This document shows positions 14,101-25,800 of a stretch of DNA of 64,000 bases, in pieces. This stretch comes from Centroberyx gerrardi. Lineage: Eukaryota > Chordata > Actinopteri > Beryciformes > Berycidae. Each line of letters opens with the position of its first letter. Position 1 is the first letter of the stretch. The notes under the pieces were generated by a model. It was not told the origin of the DNA, searched no databases, and saw only the letters and a program-made list of their open reading frames with translations. The stretch lies in NCBI RefSeq assembly GCF_048128805.1, contig NC_136016.1:7418501-7482500 (forward strand), written 5' to 3'. The position numbers and the translations under genes are program-made.

Positions 14101-14482
14101 TGATAATGGCATCTTAACTATTTAATTACCAGCCCATTTCACAAATCAAACCGGCTGGACATATTATTGTCAGGCACTTGCTGGCATAAAAAAACCTACA
14201 ATAAATCTGTCATTTCTGGTATGATGGCTCTAAAATAAATCGACATACCTTCTTTTTGGCGTTACAGTGGCAGCAGACAGTCCACAGGTATTTGAGAGTT
14301 CTCCACAGCAGGATTATGAAGAGCCCCCCAAAGAAAGTGACCATCGAGGAGGCGAGGAATGCCCACCACATTCGCTGGCCATTGCTATCGCAGGGCACAT
14401 CTGGTGAAAACGGGATGATCACATTCATCTTGGACATGTGGATGGACGAGTCCAGGTTGAATTTCTCCCTGTTTTTCGGCAT
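4134..14482 (-). CDS. kcnma1: BK channel alpha subunit, 5' part only (coding exons 1-2)
   Basis: This is the 5' end of the large-conductance calcium- and voltage-activated potassium channel (Slo1), a plasma-membrane channel coupling calcium and voltage to potassium efflux. Two coding exons are visible, at 14249-14482 and 4134-4277. Both are bounded by GT-AG sites and together give 126 codons in one frame. They cover the extracellular N-terminus, the S0 helix and the S0-S1 linker. S1 and everything after it would lie beyond the left edge, and I found no third exon in 1-4133. The intron is ~10 kb, in keeping with the very large first intron of this gene in other vertebrates. In mammals the gene lies next to DLG5 in the same orientation, as here. 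Fish carry a and b copies; I cannot choose from sequence alone, although the neighbourhood would suit kcnma1a. Confidence 0.93.
4984..5132. repeat. GA microsatellite followed by CTGC microsatellite
   Basis: A GA tract with a few interruptions occupies ~4984-5037, and a CTGC/CTGT tetranucleotide array ~5089-5132. Both lie inside kcnma1 intron 1, are length-variable types and probably have no function. Confidence 0.9.
6328..6658. repeat. Tandem repeat, three copies of a 110-bp unit
   Basis: The motif tccttactttcttatgaatg begins at 6331, 6441 and 6551, giving a 110-bp period. Copies 1 and 2 are nearly identical; copy 3 has more changes. Each unit ends close to gagcatgcact. It lies in kcnma1 intron 1 and has no coding potential. 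Confidence 0.9.
11336..11383. repeat. C-rich homopolymer tract
   Basis: A long run of C with a few T and A interruptions, in kcnma1 intron 1. Such a tract is prone to assembly and sequencing error. Confidence 0.85.
14249..14482 (-). CDS. kcnma1: kcnma1 coding exon 1: extracellular N-terminus and S0 helix
   Basis: The exon has 78 codons and ends in phase 0 at a GTATG donor. Residues ~29-65 match the BK channel S0 region almost exactly, with [20 protein letters not shown] followed by a hydrophobic helix and then a WRTLKYLW stretch and the CCHC cluster. The start taken is the first in-frame ATG (14482). Two more in-frame ATGs follow at residues 16 and 19; the third sits where the mammalian MDALIIP start lies. 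The long glycine and serine tracts of the mammalian N-terminus are absent. S0 places the N-terminus outside the cell and is where beta subunits act. Sequence upstream of this exon is CpG-rich, as expected of a promoter and 5' UTR. Confidence 0.92.
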
Positions 14483-15230
14483 TATCGGGCTTCTGATCAG
14501 TTGCCAGCCACAGTAAAGTAAGCGCGGATTCAGGCGCTTTGGGGAGCTCCGGCCAGCGCCCCCTGATGCCCCAGCGGCTCAGCCATATTGTGTCAGCCAC
14601 CTAACGCTCCTTTGCCTTTTCATCTGGCTTCGGTCAGAAACGAAACAAGAGTTGGGGTCGAGAACAACTGCATACGCAAGAAAACTTTCCTTTAAAAAAT
14701 CAAGATATCAATGGTGCGCCTCACGATGCGCGTTCATGGCTGGAATTGCGCGTCATTCGTCAGATCTGTGCGTAAAAATCACATATTCTTGGGAAAACTC
14801 AACAACTGTCACGATTTTTGCGATGGTCCCGCTTTGTTGCGATGGAGGAAATGGTATTGGGTGTTATTGCTATCTTCAGGCAGTGCGTTGTCCTCGGTAA
14901 TCGATGGAGCTCACTCACTCACGCACCTTGTTGGGAGCAGCGCAGGTCCGCTACTTCTGCTCCGCACCGCGCACTGTTGAATGCACTCCACACATTAAAG
15001 ATCGCACTTCGAAGATATTCTCTTTCTAGGGGGGGGGGAATCGCTTGACTATTGATAGTTTCTCATGCTCCGCGGCGGTTTGGTTCTGTATTTCTCGGTC
15101 TCCAGGCTTCACCGGCTGATAGCGGCTGTCACATCCATTTGTTAGAAGATGGCATCGCAGATTTACAGGTAGCGGGGGAGGAGCCATCAACATTATCAGA
15201 CGTCGATCCTTATCATGGTTTTCTGGTTAT
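14483..15230 (-). promoter_or_regulatory. Probable kcnma1 promoter and 5' UTR region
   Basis: The ~750 bases upstream of kcnma1 exon 1 are richer in GC and in CpG than the flanking introns, which is typical of a vertebrate CpG-rich promoter. I cannot place the transcription start and see no convincing TATA box. Open frames on the plus strand here appear to be by-products of the base composition. Confidence 0.45.
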
Positions 15231-15595
15231 TTATAGTGAGCGCTCCATTAATTTTTGATGATTCTAACTTAGTGGTTACAGTCACGTTACTTTTTAAAGT
15301 AGGAAGTAATTGCCGCTATGGAAGACTTTCAATTCTATAAGGAATAACATCCCTATAATAAAAATAATTTCAGTATGCCTACAGGGACTTACAGTTATAC
15401 TTAATAGTGAGAGTTTATAGACCTTATCGTACTGAAAGGTATTTTTTTTTCTTATTCTCCCATTTGTGTCACCATATTATTCCTATGTCTATAGTGTAAT
15501 ATAGGTGTATTATAGGCCTTGAAGTAGGCTATTGATATTTGTTATTGTAAAATGTATTATAGTAGTATAGTTCTTTTTAGTAAGGGATATAAAAT
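15231..15595. repeat. Dispersed repeat, copy A (upstream of kcnma1)
   Basis: This stretch aligns by eye over most of its length with 46545-46862: shared landmarks are a ttatttatag / gcgctccat start, a gatgattntaact block, a ggttacagt block, a tataaggaat block and a tagggat end. Parts also resemble 45010-45200 and 46160-46400. It is a low-copy AT-rich interspersed repeat of unknown family. No open frame and no clear terminal inverted repeats were seen. Confidence 0.7.
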
Positions 15596-17425
15596 GCATT
15601 ACATCGTTTTGTTTTTCAGTATGCTGAAGATGTCGCTGCATTTTCATGTATTGTTTCATAATGTGGGCGTTGTGAAGCCTTTAGAGAATGTAACAGTGAT
15701 TAACGGCTACACAAATAAACTTGACTTGGAAAACCTGTTGATCTCACTCTGTGTATGAAGCCTTTGGAACAAATTGCCTTAGAGATGTTTGATGCCACTG
15801 GACGGATGGGCTTTATAGCTCATTGCGCACACATTCACCACTGGATAATGTTTCAGCTTTTACACTAAAAGACTTTTATAGCACCATAGCTGTTCATCAC
15901 TTTAGGATATAAACAAAGTAAATGGATACTTGCGATGGGCTGGAAACTGGAGAAATATAAATCACTGAGCAGGAATGTTGAATAAAGTATTTGAACTGTA
16001 GTAAATATGTGGCAAGAAAAGGGGAAAAAACAGATAAGTTGGCAAGTCTGAACTAGAGTGGTGATTTACTCTCCCTAGTGGACAAAAACGTGCACTGATC
16101 GACCAGGTTGCACATTTGACACCCTCCTCCTCTGACTGACTTCAGACATCACTTACCATTTAAAGTCATAGCAATCACACATTCGTCCTCTCCTCAAATT
16201 CATTTACGTATGTTAATATTTGCAGGCTGAAGGATGCAACTTATTGCTGCTTTGGTAATTATCTAATATGTGTAACATCTATCAAATGGAGTGCTGTAGA
16301 AAAAAAAACCTACAACTTAAAATTTGGTAAAACAAAACAACAAAAAACCACAGACAACTTCTGTTACATTAACTGTATTTTTTAACATTTGATACAAATA
16401 TTAACCTTCATTAGGAGCCAGCTTGAACTGGAGTGTTTCATCCAACTTCAAAAAGATGAAATGTTGACAAGGTGATCTACTGTGAGTCCAAGAGGTGCTT
16501 GTAAATACTTTTAGTTGACAGTCAAGCCCAGAAATAAAATATCCCTTCTTAAATAATCCACTTCAGAAAGAGGAACATCAGACAATATTTAAATCAATAT
16601 TGGCAATATCAGTACAACACACAAAGTGGGATTCTCTATGGTGAAACTAACGTACCAGTAACATGATTTAAAATGGACATCTTAGTGTTAATAAATGCCA
16701 GGGTGGGTACTGAATAATAAAAATATTCTTAGTTTGGCACAATGTTATGGTTGAGGACTGAAATGATGTTATTAAAAAAAATAACGGTGCCACTGCAGAA
16801 CATTAAAGACAAAATCCAACAGAAGTGTCAGCTGCAACATAAAGTGAATTAAGCAAGTTTGCCCAAATTTTTCCTCTATAAATAAAAACATTAATGAGAA
16901 AATAGCATCCTTTCTATTAACTAGACAGCTACATTTGTATAACAAAAAGGTTCATAACCAACATCTTTGATTTGATTAGATAAATTAAATGGCAGAAAAA
17001 AAATATATGTATAAATATAGAGAAGGGAACACAGTGGTCCATTCTATCCTCACTTCTATAATCAAGTCTCGACTGATTTGAATACGCATTGATGCAGTCT
17101 GCCTGTGGTCCTACATATTCTTGGGACATACTGGAATAAAGGAGTGCTAAGAGTTAAGGGAAAATAAAACATTCAAGTAAGCATTACATTAAACACTAGT
17201 GTAAACAAATCGCTAGCTGTAGTACTTCATTATTGTAGTGGGAATATTACATGAATACCATCAGTGCCATTACAAACCTGATATTGTTATATGCGCTGTG
17301 TGGAAACAGTATTGGGAGTTAACCGTGATGACTGCCAGACGTACCGATTCACTGTGCATCCTGTAAAAAAAAACCCTCTGCTGAGCTGAGGCGTTACATG
17401 CAGTGAGAGGTGAGAGGAGACATTT
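15596..17425. other. Intergenic sequence and dlg5 3' UTR
   Basis: This runs from the repeat upstream of kcnma1 to the dlg5 stop codon. The part next to 17425 must include the dlg5 3' UTR. I did not find a clear minus-strand AATAAA signal close to the stop, so the UTR end is not placed. No other gene is supported. Confidence 0.55.
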
Positions 17426-20400
17426 CTACGAGGCTCCGTCTGGAATCCACAGTACTTTGCTCTGCTCCTGCTCCACGATGGTCATGATCTGAGTGTAAAT
17501 GTAGGACAGACTGCCTCCTTGGACAACACCTGCAACATAATAGGGAGGGGGGTTGAATTTAAAATAGGCAGCGCTATGTCAAAAAGTCCAGCCTGAAACT
17601 TTGCTACTTGTATGGAAACGAGAGCAACTTTCCCCATGTGTTGTAGGAAGTCAACTTTCCTTTCACCCCTTGATGCCATCTACCACCCAGCACTCAGATT
17701 TCTAACTGGTGATAATTATAGTACTATAATATGGAGAAGTTGGCTGGCCATCTCAGCATGGGGATCAACACTGGTATGTGTTCGTTTACAAAGCTCTTCT
17801 CCATTAATCGCCCCCTAATATAGTGTTGTTAATTGACTGGAGAGTGGATCTCCAGCGCGTCTTGAAACTCAAACTGGTCAACCTGCACCATTTTAAAGAT
17901 CTGACTTTAAATCTTACCATGATTGAACCTTATTTTATTGGTGTATTTTGGTGTCTGTTTATGCCTCTTGCTACGTAACGCAGCTCCATTGAATATGAGG
18001 CTCCGTCTTAGTGTGACTCAGAAGTGAAATAAAGGTTAAATAAAATACATTTTTATACTGGTGTTCATTCCGGCAATGTCTCTCCGATGAGTCATCATAA
18101 ACACATTGCTGTCCGTACTGATTACTGGGCCTCATTCACTTCATTTCTCAAGATACACGGCTGTCACAGTAGAGCTGGAGTAGAGCTAGGGACGTCTACT
18201 GAAAACAAGACATCCCAAGATATCTCTAAAAGCTCTATATAAATATTATCATTATTGTCTGCATTCCTGTATGCACAGTATGCCTTAAAGCAATATTCCA
18301 CTTAGTTTTGACATGGGGGTTATTTAGCTGTGAAAACCAGAATATAAATTAATCACCAAGATCGGATGCAGCTGGACGAGTTTGTAGTGTTTGGATTTTT
18401 ACTTCCCATTCATTTGAATGAGGCCATGAAAGCAGCCTGAAAACTGACATTTATCATGTTCGTGAACAGATTCAACAATAGATCCTGCTACTGTGATTTT
18501 CAGTTGACTTTTGGCCTTACTTTTTCGTCATTTCACCAAATAGCATTTTTATTGATAGACGAGAACATAGAGGAGGGATACCATTTAGGAGAGATAGTTC
18601 CTGTTTGGGAGACCGGATCTACTTTCATTTTCAAATACTAATTTTAGCATAAACCAAGAATAGAAATACAAAATGACGACGTACCAATTACTGCTTAATT
18701 GGTACGTCTTAAAAGCAGGATCTGTTGTTGGATCCGTTCACAAACATGTTAAATGTAAGTTGTCAGGATATTTTCGTGGCCTCATTCAAACACTACAAAC
18801 TCGTCCAGCTGCATCCGATCTTAGTGAGTAGTTTATATTCTGGTTAATAAACCCCATGTTAAAACTAAGCGGAATATTGGTTTAAAGCACACTGTGGATA
18901 CAGGAATGCAGACAATAATGATAATATTTATATAGAGCTAAGGGTTGTTCGGTCAAGAGCCGAACAACCCCCATGTTAAAACTATGAGGAATATTGCTTT
19001 AACTTGGTCTAGCTGAATGAAAATAAGCCTTCACCACCAACCTGTGAAAAACCTGCTGTATTCTTGCTCTACTTTCTGTGCCGTCTCAAACTGCTCCTTG
19101 GAATGTTTCTGTGAGACTTTATCCCGCAGGTACAGAGGGTCCTTCTGCTCTCTGGGGGGAAAACAACAAAATCTGTCAGCATGCTAGAAAATCTCTTTTC
19201 ACAACCATATCATACACAGGTTAATAAAAGAGTATACTGGGTAGACAGTGTGATACAAAAACCTGTATGACTCCGACAGCCATGTAGAGCTACAGTTACA
19301 CTTGTCATTTCAACATCATTTTTTAGATTTGATTCTTAAAATCAGATTTTGTGAGATTACATCACTGAATGTCCACACTTGTCCTGAAAATAGCTGTTAA
19401 TTGTCTCTAGTGGCTGTATTTATTTAAATCCGCTTGCCTTACTTTTCCCCCCACTCTCCCTGTACATCTCTTTACATTGCTTGCATGCACATTGTGGCTG
19501 GATTACAACCAGACTACCTACAAATTCAATCACAATGTGAGCCTGAGCACTTCAGTATCCGGTTTTGAAGATCTGATAGCAATGTGAGCAAAATCCTACT
19601 TTTGTCCATCCAAACCTGTCACTTAATGCATCCTGGTGTGATTGGGTGATAAAAGCTGCACTGAAATAACTGAAAAATGTAACTATGTGACTTCATACTC
19701 AAGTCTTACCTACAGCAAGTTTAATAGATACCCTGCTGCGCTTCAGTGAGATCCCTACACTGCCAAACAACCTATCAGTTTACTTCATATCTGAAAAACA
19801 TTCTCAGAAAGAAGTAATGCGACTGATGGGTTCTCAGTCTGCATCCACCGAGAGCTTCTGACCTAACCTAGAATCGTGCTCATCTTTCCCTGGCACTGAG
19901 TATGTAGCAGTGAAAATATTGGGCTGGTGATGCCTTCCAGAGGATAAAAACACGGGGAATAGCTTGAGCTTCTGTCAAACGCCGCTCCAGGCAGGCAGTG
20001 GGTGGTGTGTGTATGTGTATGTGGCGGTAGAGGGATGCGGCCAGTGTTTTAGCCACCCACGCCACAAAGCGGAGCCACAGGCCCTGCTAGCCGCTCGCTG
20101 GGACAGCTGGCACTCAGCTGATGACAGAGAAGGCTTAGCAGCAATCAGCCTCCATGTTTGCCTGCTGCACCACTTCATGCATGTGTGTGTGTGTGTGTGT
20201 GTGCGTGTGTACATGTGTGTTTGAGAAAGTCTGTTCCTGCCAGACCTGAGTGTGAGTGTGAGTGTGTGTGTGTGCGTGTGAACATAAAGGACCTTGCTGA
20301 GGGTTCAGCAGACTTAATCTTCCCCTGCGATTATAAATGAAAAAGCCAGGGATCTTTGGTAAATCACAATTATCCTATCAAAACCCCGGCAGGTGGTGGA

Positions 20401-22850
20401 AGAGAGTGGGCTACGGCCCCTGAACTAATGAAATTGTGATCAAATCATTTTGATTAATTAGTTTTTGGCACGTCTGTGACATGAACCAGTGATAATCAAA
20501 CCAGTGGTACTTTTGGAAATGTCAATTTCCCGGGGGTCTGCCGGGACAGAGAGAAAATGACGCTGCAGACATTAAGGAAAAGTCATCAAGAATTACGGCT
20601 GCTGGAAGGAGAAGTGGCACTACCAGAGATGAGACTAGCTCGGGGGATAGCTGGGAATAGTACAGCACCAGCTCATTCATCCTAATGTCAGGTCTCCTAA
20701 CCAACAATGTACTTACTGGGCAAAATGAGCCAAGAAAGCAGTGATGCCAAATAATATTCTACTGTTTCTATATAACCGATTTTCTTTTAATTATATATGC
20801 ATTTAAATGTCCAATCAGATAGTTTACTGGAAATTAGACAGCTAATTAAATGAATCAGACACTACAGACAGTATTTTCATTATTTCTGTGCATAAATGTT
20901 TTATATTTTGAATAAGCTTTGGACCAAAATTTCAGTACGATTCAATTTTCTGAAAATGTTATTGTCCTGAACAGCCTCCATAACCAAAATCTGGATGAAC
21001 CAGTTTCTACAGTCTGTCTTTGGAGGATTCGAACTTGAAGTGAAATTGGGTAAACAGCAGTGGCACTGAAAACACAAAGCAAACCTGACATATCCTTGAC
21101 ATTTCTCCAGGCAACAAAGATAAAAAAAAAAAAAAACGAACAAACATCTATAAAAAGGCATGGGACTACTCACTTTATCTGCTTGGCGTTTTTGTAGCGA
21201 ATGAATATGACGATTGGGTAGATGTGAACGCTGTGAAGTCGCTCAATGGCGTGAGGGGCAATGTCAAGTAAACAGTGACAGTCCTATGAGAGAAAATGAC
21301 AACAAAAGACTGCGTGAGAAATGAGGGATGGTGCAAAGCAGAATTTTACCAAGAAAAAACATAAAAAAACAAATTTGACAAACACAACTTCATTTTGTTA
21401 CTTATATTTTGTCATGGTTTCGGATACATATCTAAGCACACAACATAAAGCTGTCATTAAAGCTGCAATTCAGAGTTGGCAGACTTAACTTAGTGAAGGA
21501 TTAGGCCATCACTTAACAACTGTAGATATACAAATAGCCAAATTATTTTTTATTGGTAATGATTGTTATTTGTAGCGTTTAATTTCTTTAAGATATAACC
21601 CAGAATGTATTTCCTTTCTTTAGATGTGTGTGTAATAATTTACCAATTAACAAATGTAATAATTTATGGTGTTTGATAGTGTCTGTGATTTGGAAATCAT
21701 AAGAACATCAACTGACCTAATTCTGGCAGGACACTCCAAGTCATGTTATGCTGTTTCAGCTGACTGCTGCCTCACCTATCACACCTCACTGCACTGAACT
21801 GGCGGTCTATTTAAAGGCCTTCACACTCTTGTTCACTCTGTATAGCGATGTGTGCTTTGCTGCTGTTACTGCTGCTGCTATTTGCAACAGCCTCCTCCAC
21901 TCAGCCTCCACCTGCTTTGGTTCTGCTCTGTTTGTATGCACCCTGGAGTGTCTTTATTTCCAAGTTAATCCCCATGGGGGATTATTGCAATACTCCCTGC
22001 AGTTTGCCAGACTTATTCTGCCTCCTCTTAAGATAGATATCATGCATCAAAAAACAAGTCTGAATTTGGAACATCCCGGGACTGGAGATGCCTTTTTTCC
22101 TGAATTTTTGGGAAACCCCACCCGGCACAGTTGCCAGAAAAGAGCTTAACACCAAAGATAAATGTGACTGAATACTGACACACAGATTTGGTATTAAATA
22201 CCTGCTGGACAGACTTAATTCAACTCCAATTTGCAGCCTAGGTCTGTTTGTAGAGGACAGGGGTGTACAAATTGGCAGGGAGAATTACAAACATTTAACA
22301 TGGGCAATGGGCCAAGAAATAACACTGGATATTGATTATTTGGCCCACAGGTGCCACTTTTCACAGCCCTGGTATAGAAACATATTCTAAAGTGAGAACA
22401 ATATACCCTCTCTGTGATTTCTTTTATCGAAGCAACAGTTGTCACGTCAAAATGGCCGCTCCTCCGCTTGTAGTCGATGAACACACAATCCTTCACTCCC
22501 CGCTCAATTGCCTGCTGAGATGCCTTCATAACCTCTGGAAGCAAAATAGATGTCATCATTTTAGAAACTGGTCAAACTCGGTAAAATCTCTCTATAACAT
22601 GCAACAGAAGACAGCAGTGCAAACCTGACGCACACACATCATGATCACCCTTCATGAATAAATAAACTCTAATTACAGACTGGATGTCATGTGTATGCTA
22701 GCTCACCAGGCAGACAGCGACAGAACTTGGCAGGAGCCTCCTTCACCAGCATGTCCTTGTTGGCCTCCACTAATGGACCCAAGATCAGCACTGGTCTGGG
22801 GAACGAGCAATCCACCTTCTGGACCCGCTGGTACACCAGGCTAACTCCAT
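17426..22850 (-). CDS. dlg5: dlg5 exons 29-33: guanylate-kinase-like domain and C-terminus
   Basis: The exons are 22707-22850, 22407-22534, 21174-21283, 19042-19151 and 17426-17529. The domain begins with RPVLILGPLVEA, where an active kinase would have a full P-loop, so it is a binding rather than a catalytic module. RRSGHFDVTTVASIKEI is the GMP-binding-like segment, followed by HCLLDIAPHAIERLH, IYPIVIFIRY and VEQEQSKVLWIPDGAS at the C-terminus. The stop is TAG at 17426-17428. The human C-terminus ends similarly (VLWIPACPL), but the last residues differ. Confidence 0.95.
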
Positions 22851-25800
22851 CTGAGCAGTAAATAGAGAAATATGTCATTCATTCAGAAAGACACCAAGAC
22901 GGCATAGAAATACACCAAGATGAAGTTGCCCTACAATGAACCTTGTAATGTAGTTCTGACCGTCAATTTTTTTTCAAAGTTATATTCAGGGAGGGGTTTT
23001 GCTGAGCATGCATGCTTTTTCCAGCACCACCTGCTTCATTTACACATTTACACACATTCACACCTGGGAGCTGCCCAACACAGCTGGCCACCAAGCAAGT
23101 CTACTGGAGCAGTTGGGGGTTAAGTGCCTTGCTCAAGGGCACTTTAATGGTTGTTGCACTACTCATTTGCTTCCCCCACCCAGATATTCCCAGCTGGTCA
23201 CACATCTGGTTCTCTAAACTTTAGGGTACTGCCGCACATGTACTGAAGCATAATTAGTTACACGGCAGTATAAGAGACATACCGTTAATCTAGTGATTCT
23301 AATTATGCTGTGCCTTGTGCGTCGTGGCAGTTGTTTTCTCACCCTCTGTGATGGGTAAGGAATCTGTGCTTATGGCATCCAGAGCCATCAGATCCTTCCC
23401 ATCCTTGGATCCACTGCGCTTGTGCTTCTGTCTCCGACGGAAGAAGGATCTGCGTGCGGCGGCAGACAGAGTCTTGCTGGTGCCGTTATCATCTTTCATA
23501 TCGGGCATGCTGTGTCTTCTGTAGAACTCCTGGTCCATCCTTATGTTATGGAGATATAACAGCGGGTTCAGATAAATTGAACTGTAATAACACACCCATC
23601 ACATCCAATGTGTAAACGTAAAGCGAACTATAGGCTGGACTTACATGTATTTACTGGGGATCTGCCCTTTCTCCAGCTTCTGTGCATTCTCGTCGAGTTT
23701 CCAGGCCATCCAGTAGCCAAAATTGCCATTTGGTAGTGTATCTTCAATATACAGGATGTCATCTTTCTTAAAGCTCAGTTCCTGCTCTACCTCTGCCAAC
23801 CTCTCATAAAGTGCTCTGAGAGGAGAAGGAACAATAAAGGAGTTCAGGTTATGGTGAACTTTTTCCCCTGACCTTTGGTGATACAAGGAAATATCAAACT
23901 GACAGACAAACGTGGCTGAAGAACAACAACATAATAGCCAGTAAGATAGCAGGGATAAGCAGGAGTCACTACTGCCAAAAAAAAAGAAACGGCGAAAAAT
24001 AAGCATAAGGACTTGTCTCATGCTGCTTGCCTGAAACTTTGCACTGACACTTTGCATTGGTGACTGATTGTTGTGCTTGTCAGTCGCACAGTATGTTTAA
24101 TGTTGGCTTTAATACCTGCCGCAAATGTAGTTACCCATTGGGACAAATGAAGTGGAAACTTTGTCACCAGTTAGTTTTGTTTGATAATTAGTTACCTTAT
24201 GAAGAACCCATCTCCAGGGGAATCTTTGATCACAGCAAGTTCCTCCAGACAGTGCTGGACTTTGAACGTGACCGTTTCAGCTGGTTTCAACATTTCCAAA
24301 TAAGCCTCTTCAGCGGTTTTGCTTTTCATGTTGATGCCGTTGTACTGTGAAAAACATAAATTACACAGTAGACAAAGGGATACTGAGCTAGGCTGCCAAC
24401 ACAGAATGACTCATCATTTTCTGTAACATCAAGTCAAGCAATGCATAAAAAATATTAAAACAGTTTTTAAGAAGCCCAAAATGAATCAAAGTAAAAGAAG
24501 GATTTGCAGATATGGTATGATATGTGCATATTTTGCCATTTAGCTACCTAGTTGTACTTTGTAAATCTGTGACTATGCCAAAGCTGCTACAAATTATGCC
24601 ACATATGAACAATTCTTGCACTTTGAATGTATAACTGCCCTGTGCTTCTGTTCAGTCTACTTAACACACAGCACATCTTGTCTGAATTATATGTGAGGTG
24701 CCATTACATTTCATCCTGCACCCAGTGTGTCAATCCCATATTGTCCAACTTTCCTCAAATGTGTCAGCACCAACTGACCAGGTCATATTCATTGTGCAGC
24801 AGTTGTACTTGCTGAATTAAAGCGATTCTGATAAATGCTGCAGGTACCTCCAGTATAAAGTCTCCAGGCAGCAGGCCATCAGGGCTCTTAGCAGGGCTGT
24901 CATCCTCCAGACTTTCTACATAGATGCCGTAACGGTTGCCTCCACAGATCTGAACCCCCAGCTCCACCTGGGTCCTCTTCAGCCTCACCAGCCGAGGCTC
25001 TACAGCCTTGCGGGAACCTGCACCAGGCAGCCTGGAGGCAGAGCTCGCGGTCAGGGTTTGAATTTCTCAGGTCCCCCTTCCTGACCCCCAATGGCTATAG
25101 CTTAAGGCTTTTCATATGTGTTTGCTATAGATGTAGCAGCATGGTATATCTCAACAGTGAAATATCAACAGCGAAATAAATGTGACAAACAGAACATGAA
25201 ATCTGAAAAGACACAGAGAAGAGCTTCCCCTGAAATAGTGGTATCTGAGAAAACTGAGATACTTTCCGGTCCTACCTGAAAGAGCTGTGAGGGCTGGTAG
25301 CAGGAGTGGTCTGTTTGGATGGTGGAGTCATGGTGCCCTCATCCTGCTCACTCAATGTATCAATGGTGGAGTGACTGTCTGGGGTTGTGGCGCCGCTGTC
25401 CTGGGGGGTCGGCTGGTTGCTGATGGACTCCATCCGAGAACTGAGGAGAAAGGGAGGGGGGTAGAATCTTATGAAGTTATGACGTTATTTGGTGATTTTC
25501 AGAGACAATGTCAACCTTAAAAGAGGTGATACTTAAAATGAGGTAACGAAGGTGCATATATACATTCCATACACTGTATAAACAAATTTATAGCATATGT
25601 GCAACTTATTGCACTCCATGTTGTTTTGCAGATACTGTATGCATGTTCAACGTCTGCATTTATTATTTTATGCTGGTTATATTTTGCACTCATCTTGCAC
25701 CACTTGCTGTTTTTGCAGTGCAGTGTGTTGTATGTTTTGTACTCATTATGTGTTGTTTGATACTTAGTGTTATGTGTCCATGTATGTAGCATAGCTATTA

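Larger units (their letters stand above)
4278..14248. other. kcnma1 intron 1
   Basis: This ~10 kb AT-rich intron contains no supported exon. It holds a GA tract with an adjacent CTGC tract (4984-5132), a 110-bp tandem repeat (6328-6658) and a long C-run (11336-11383). Open frames here are low in complexity or match nothing I recognise. Conserved non-coding elements may be present but cannot be recognised without comparison. Confidence 0.6.
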
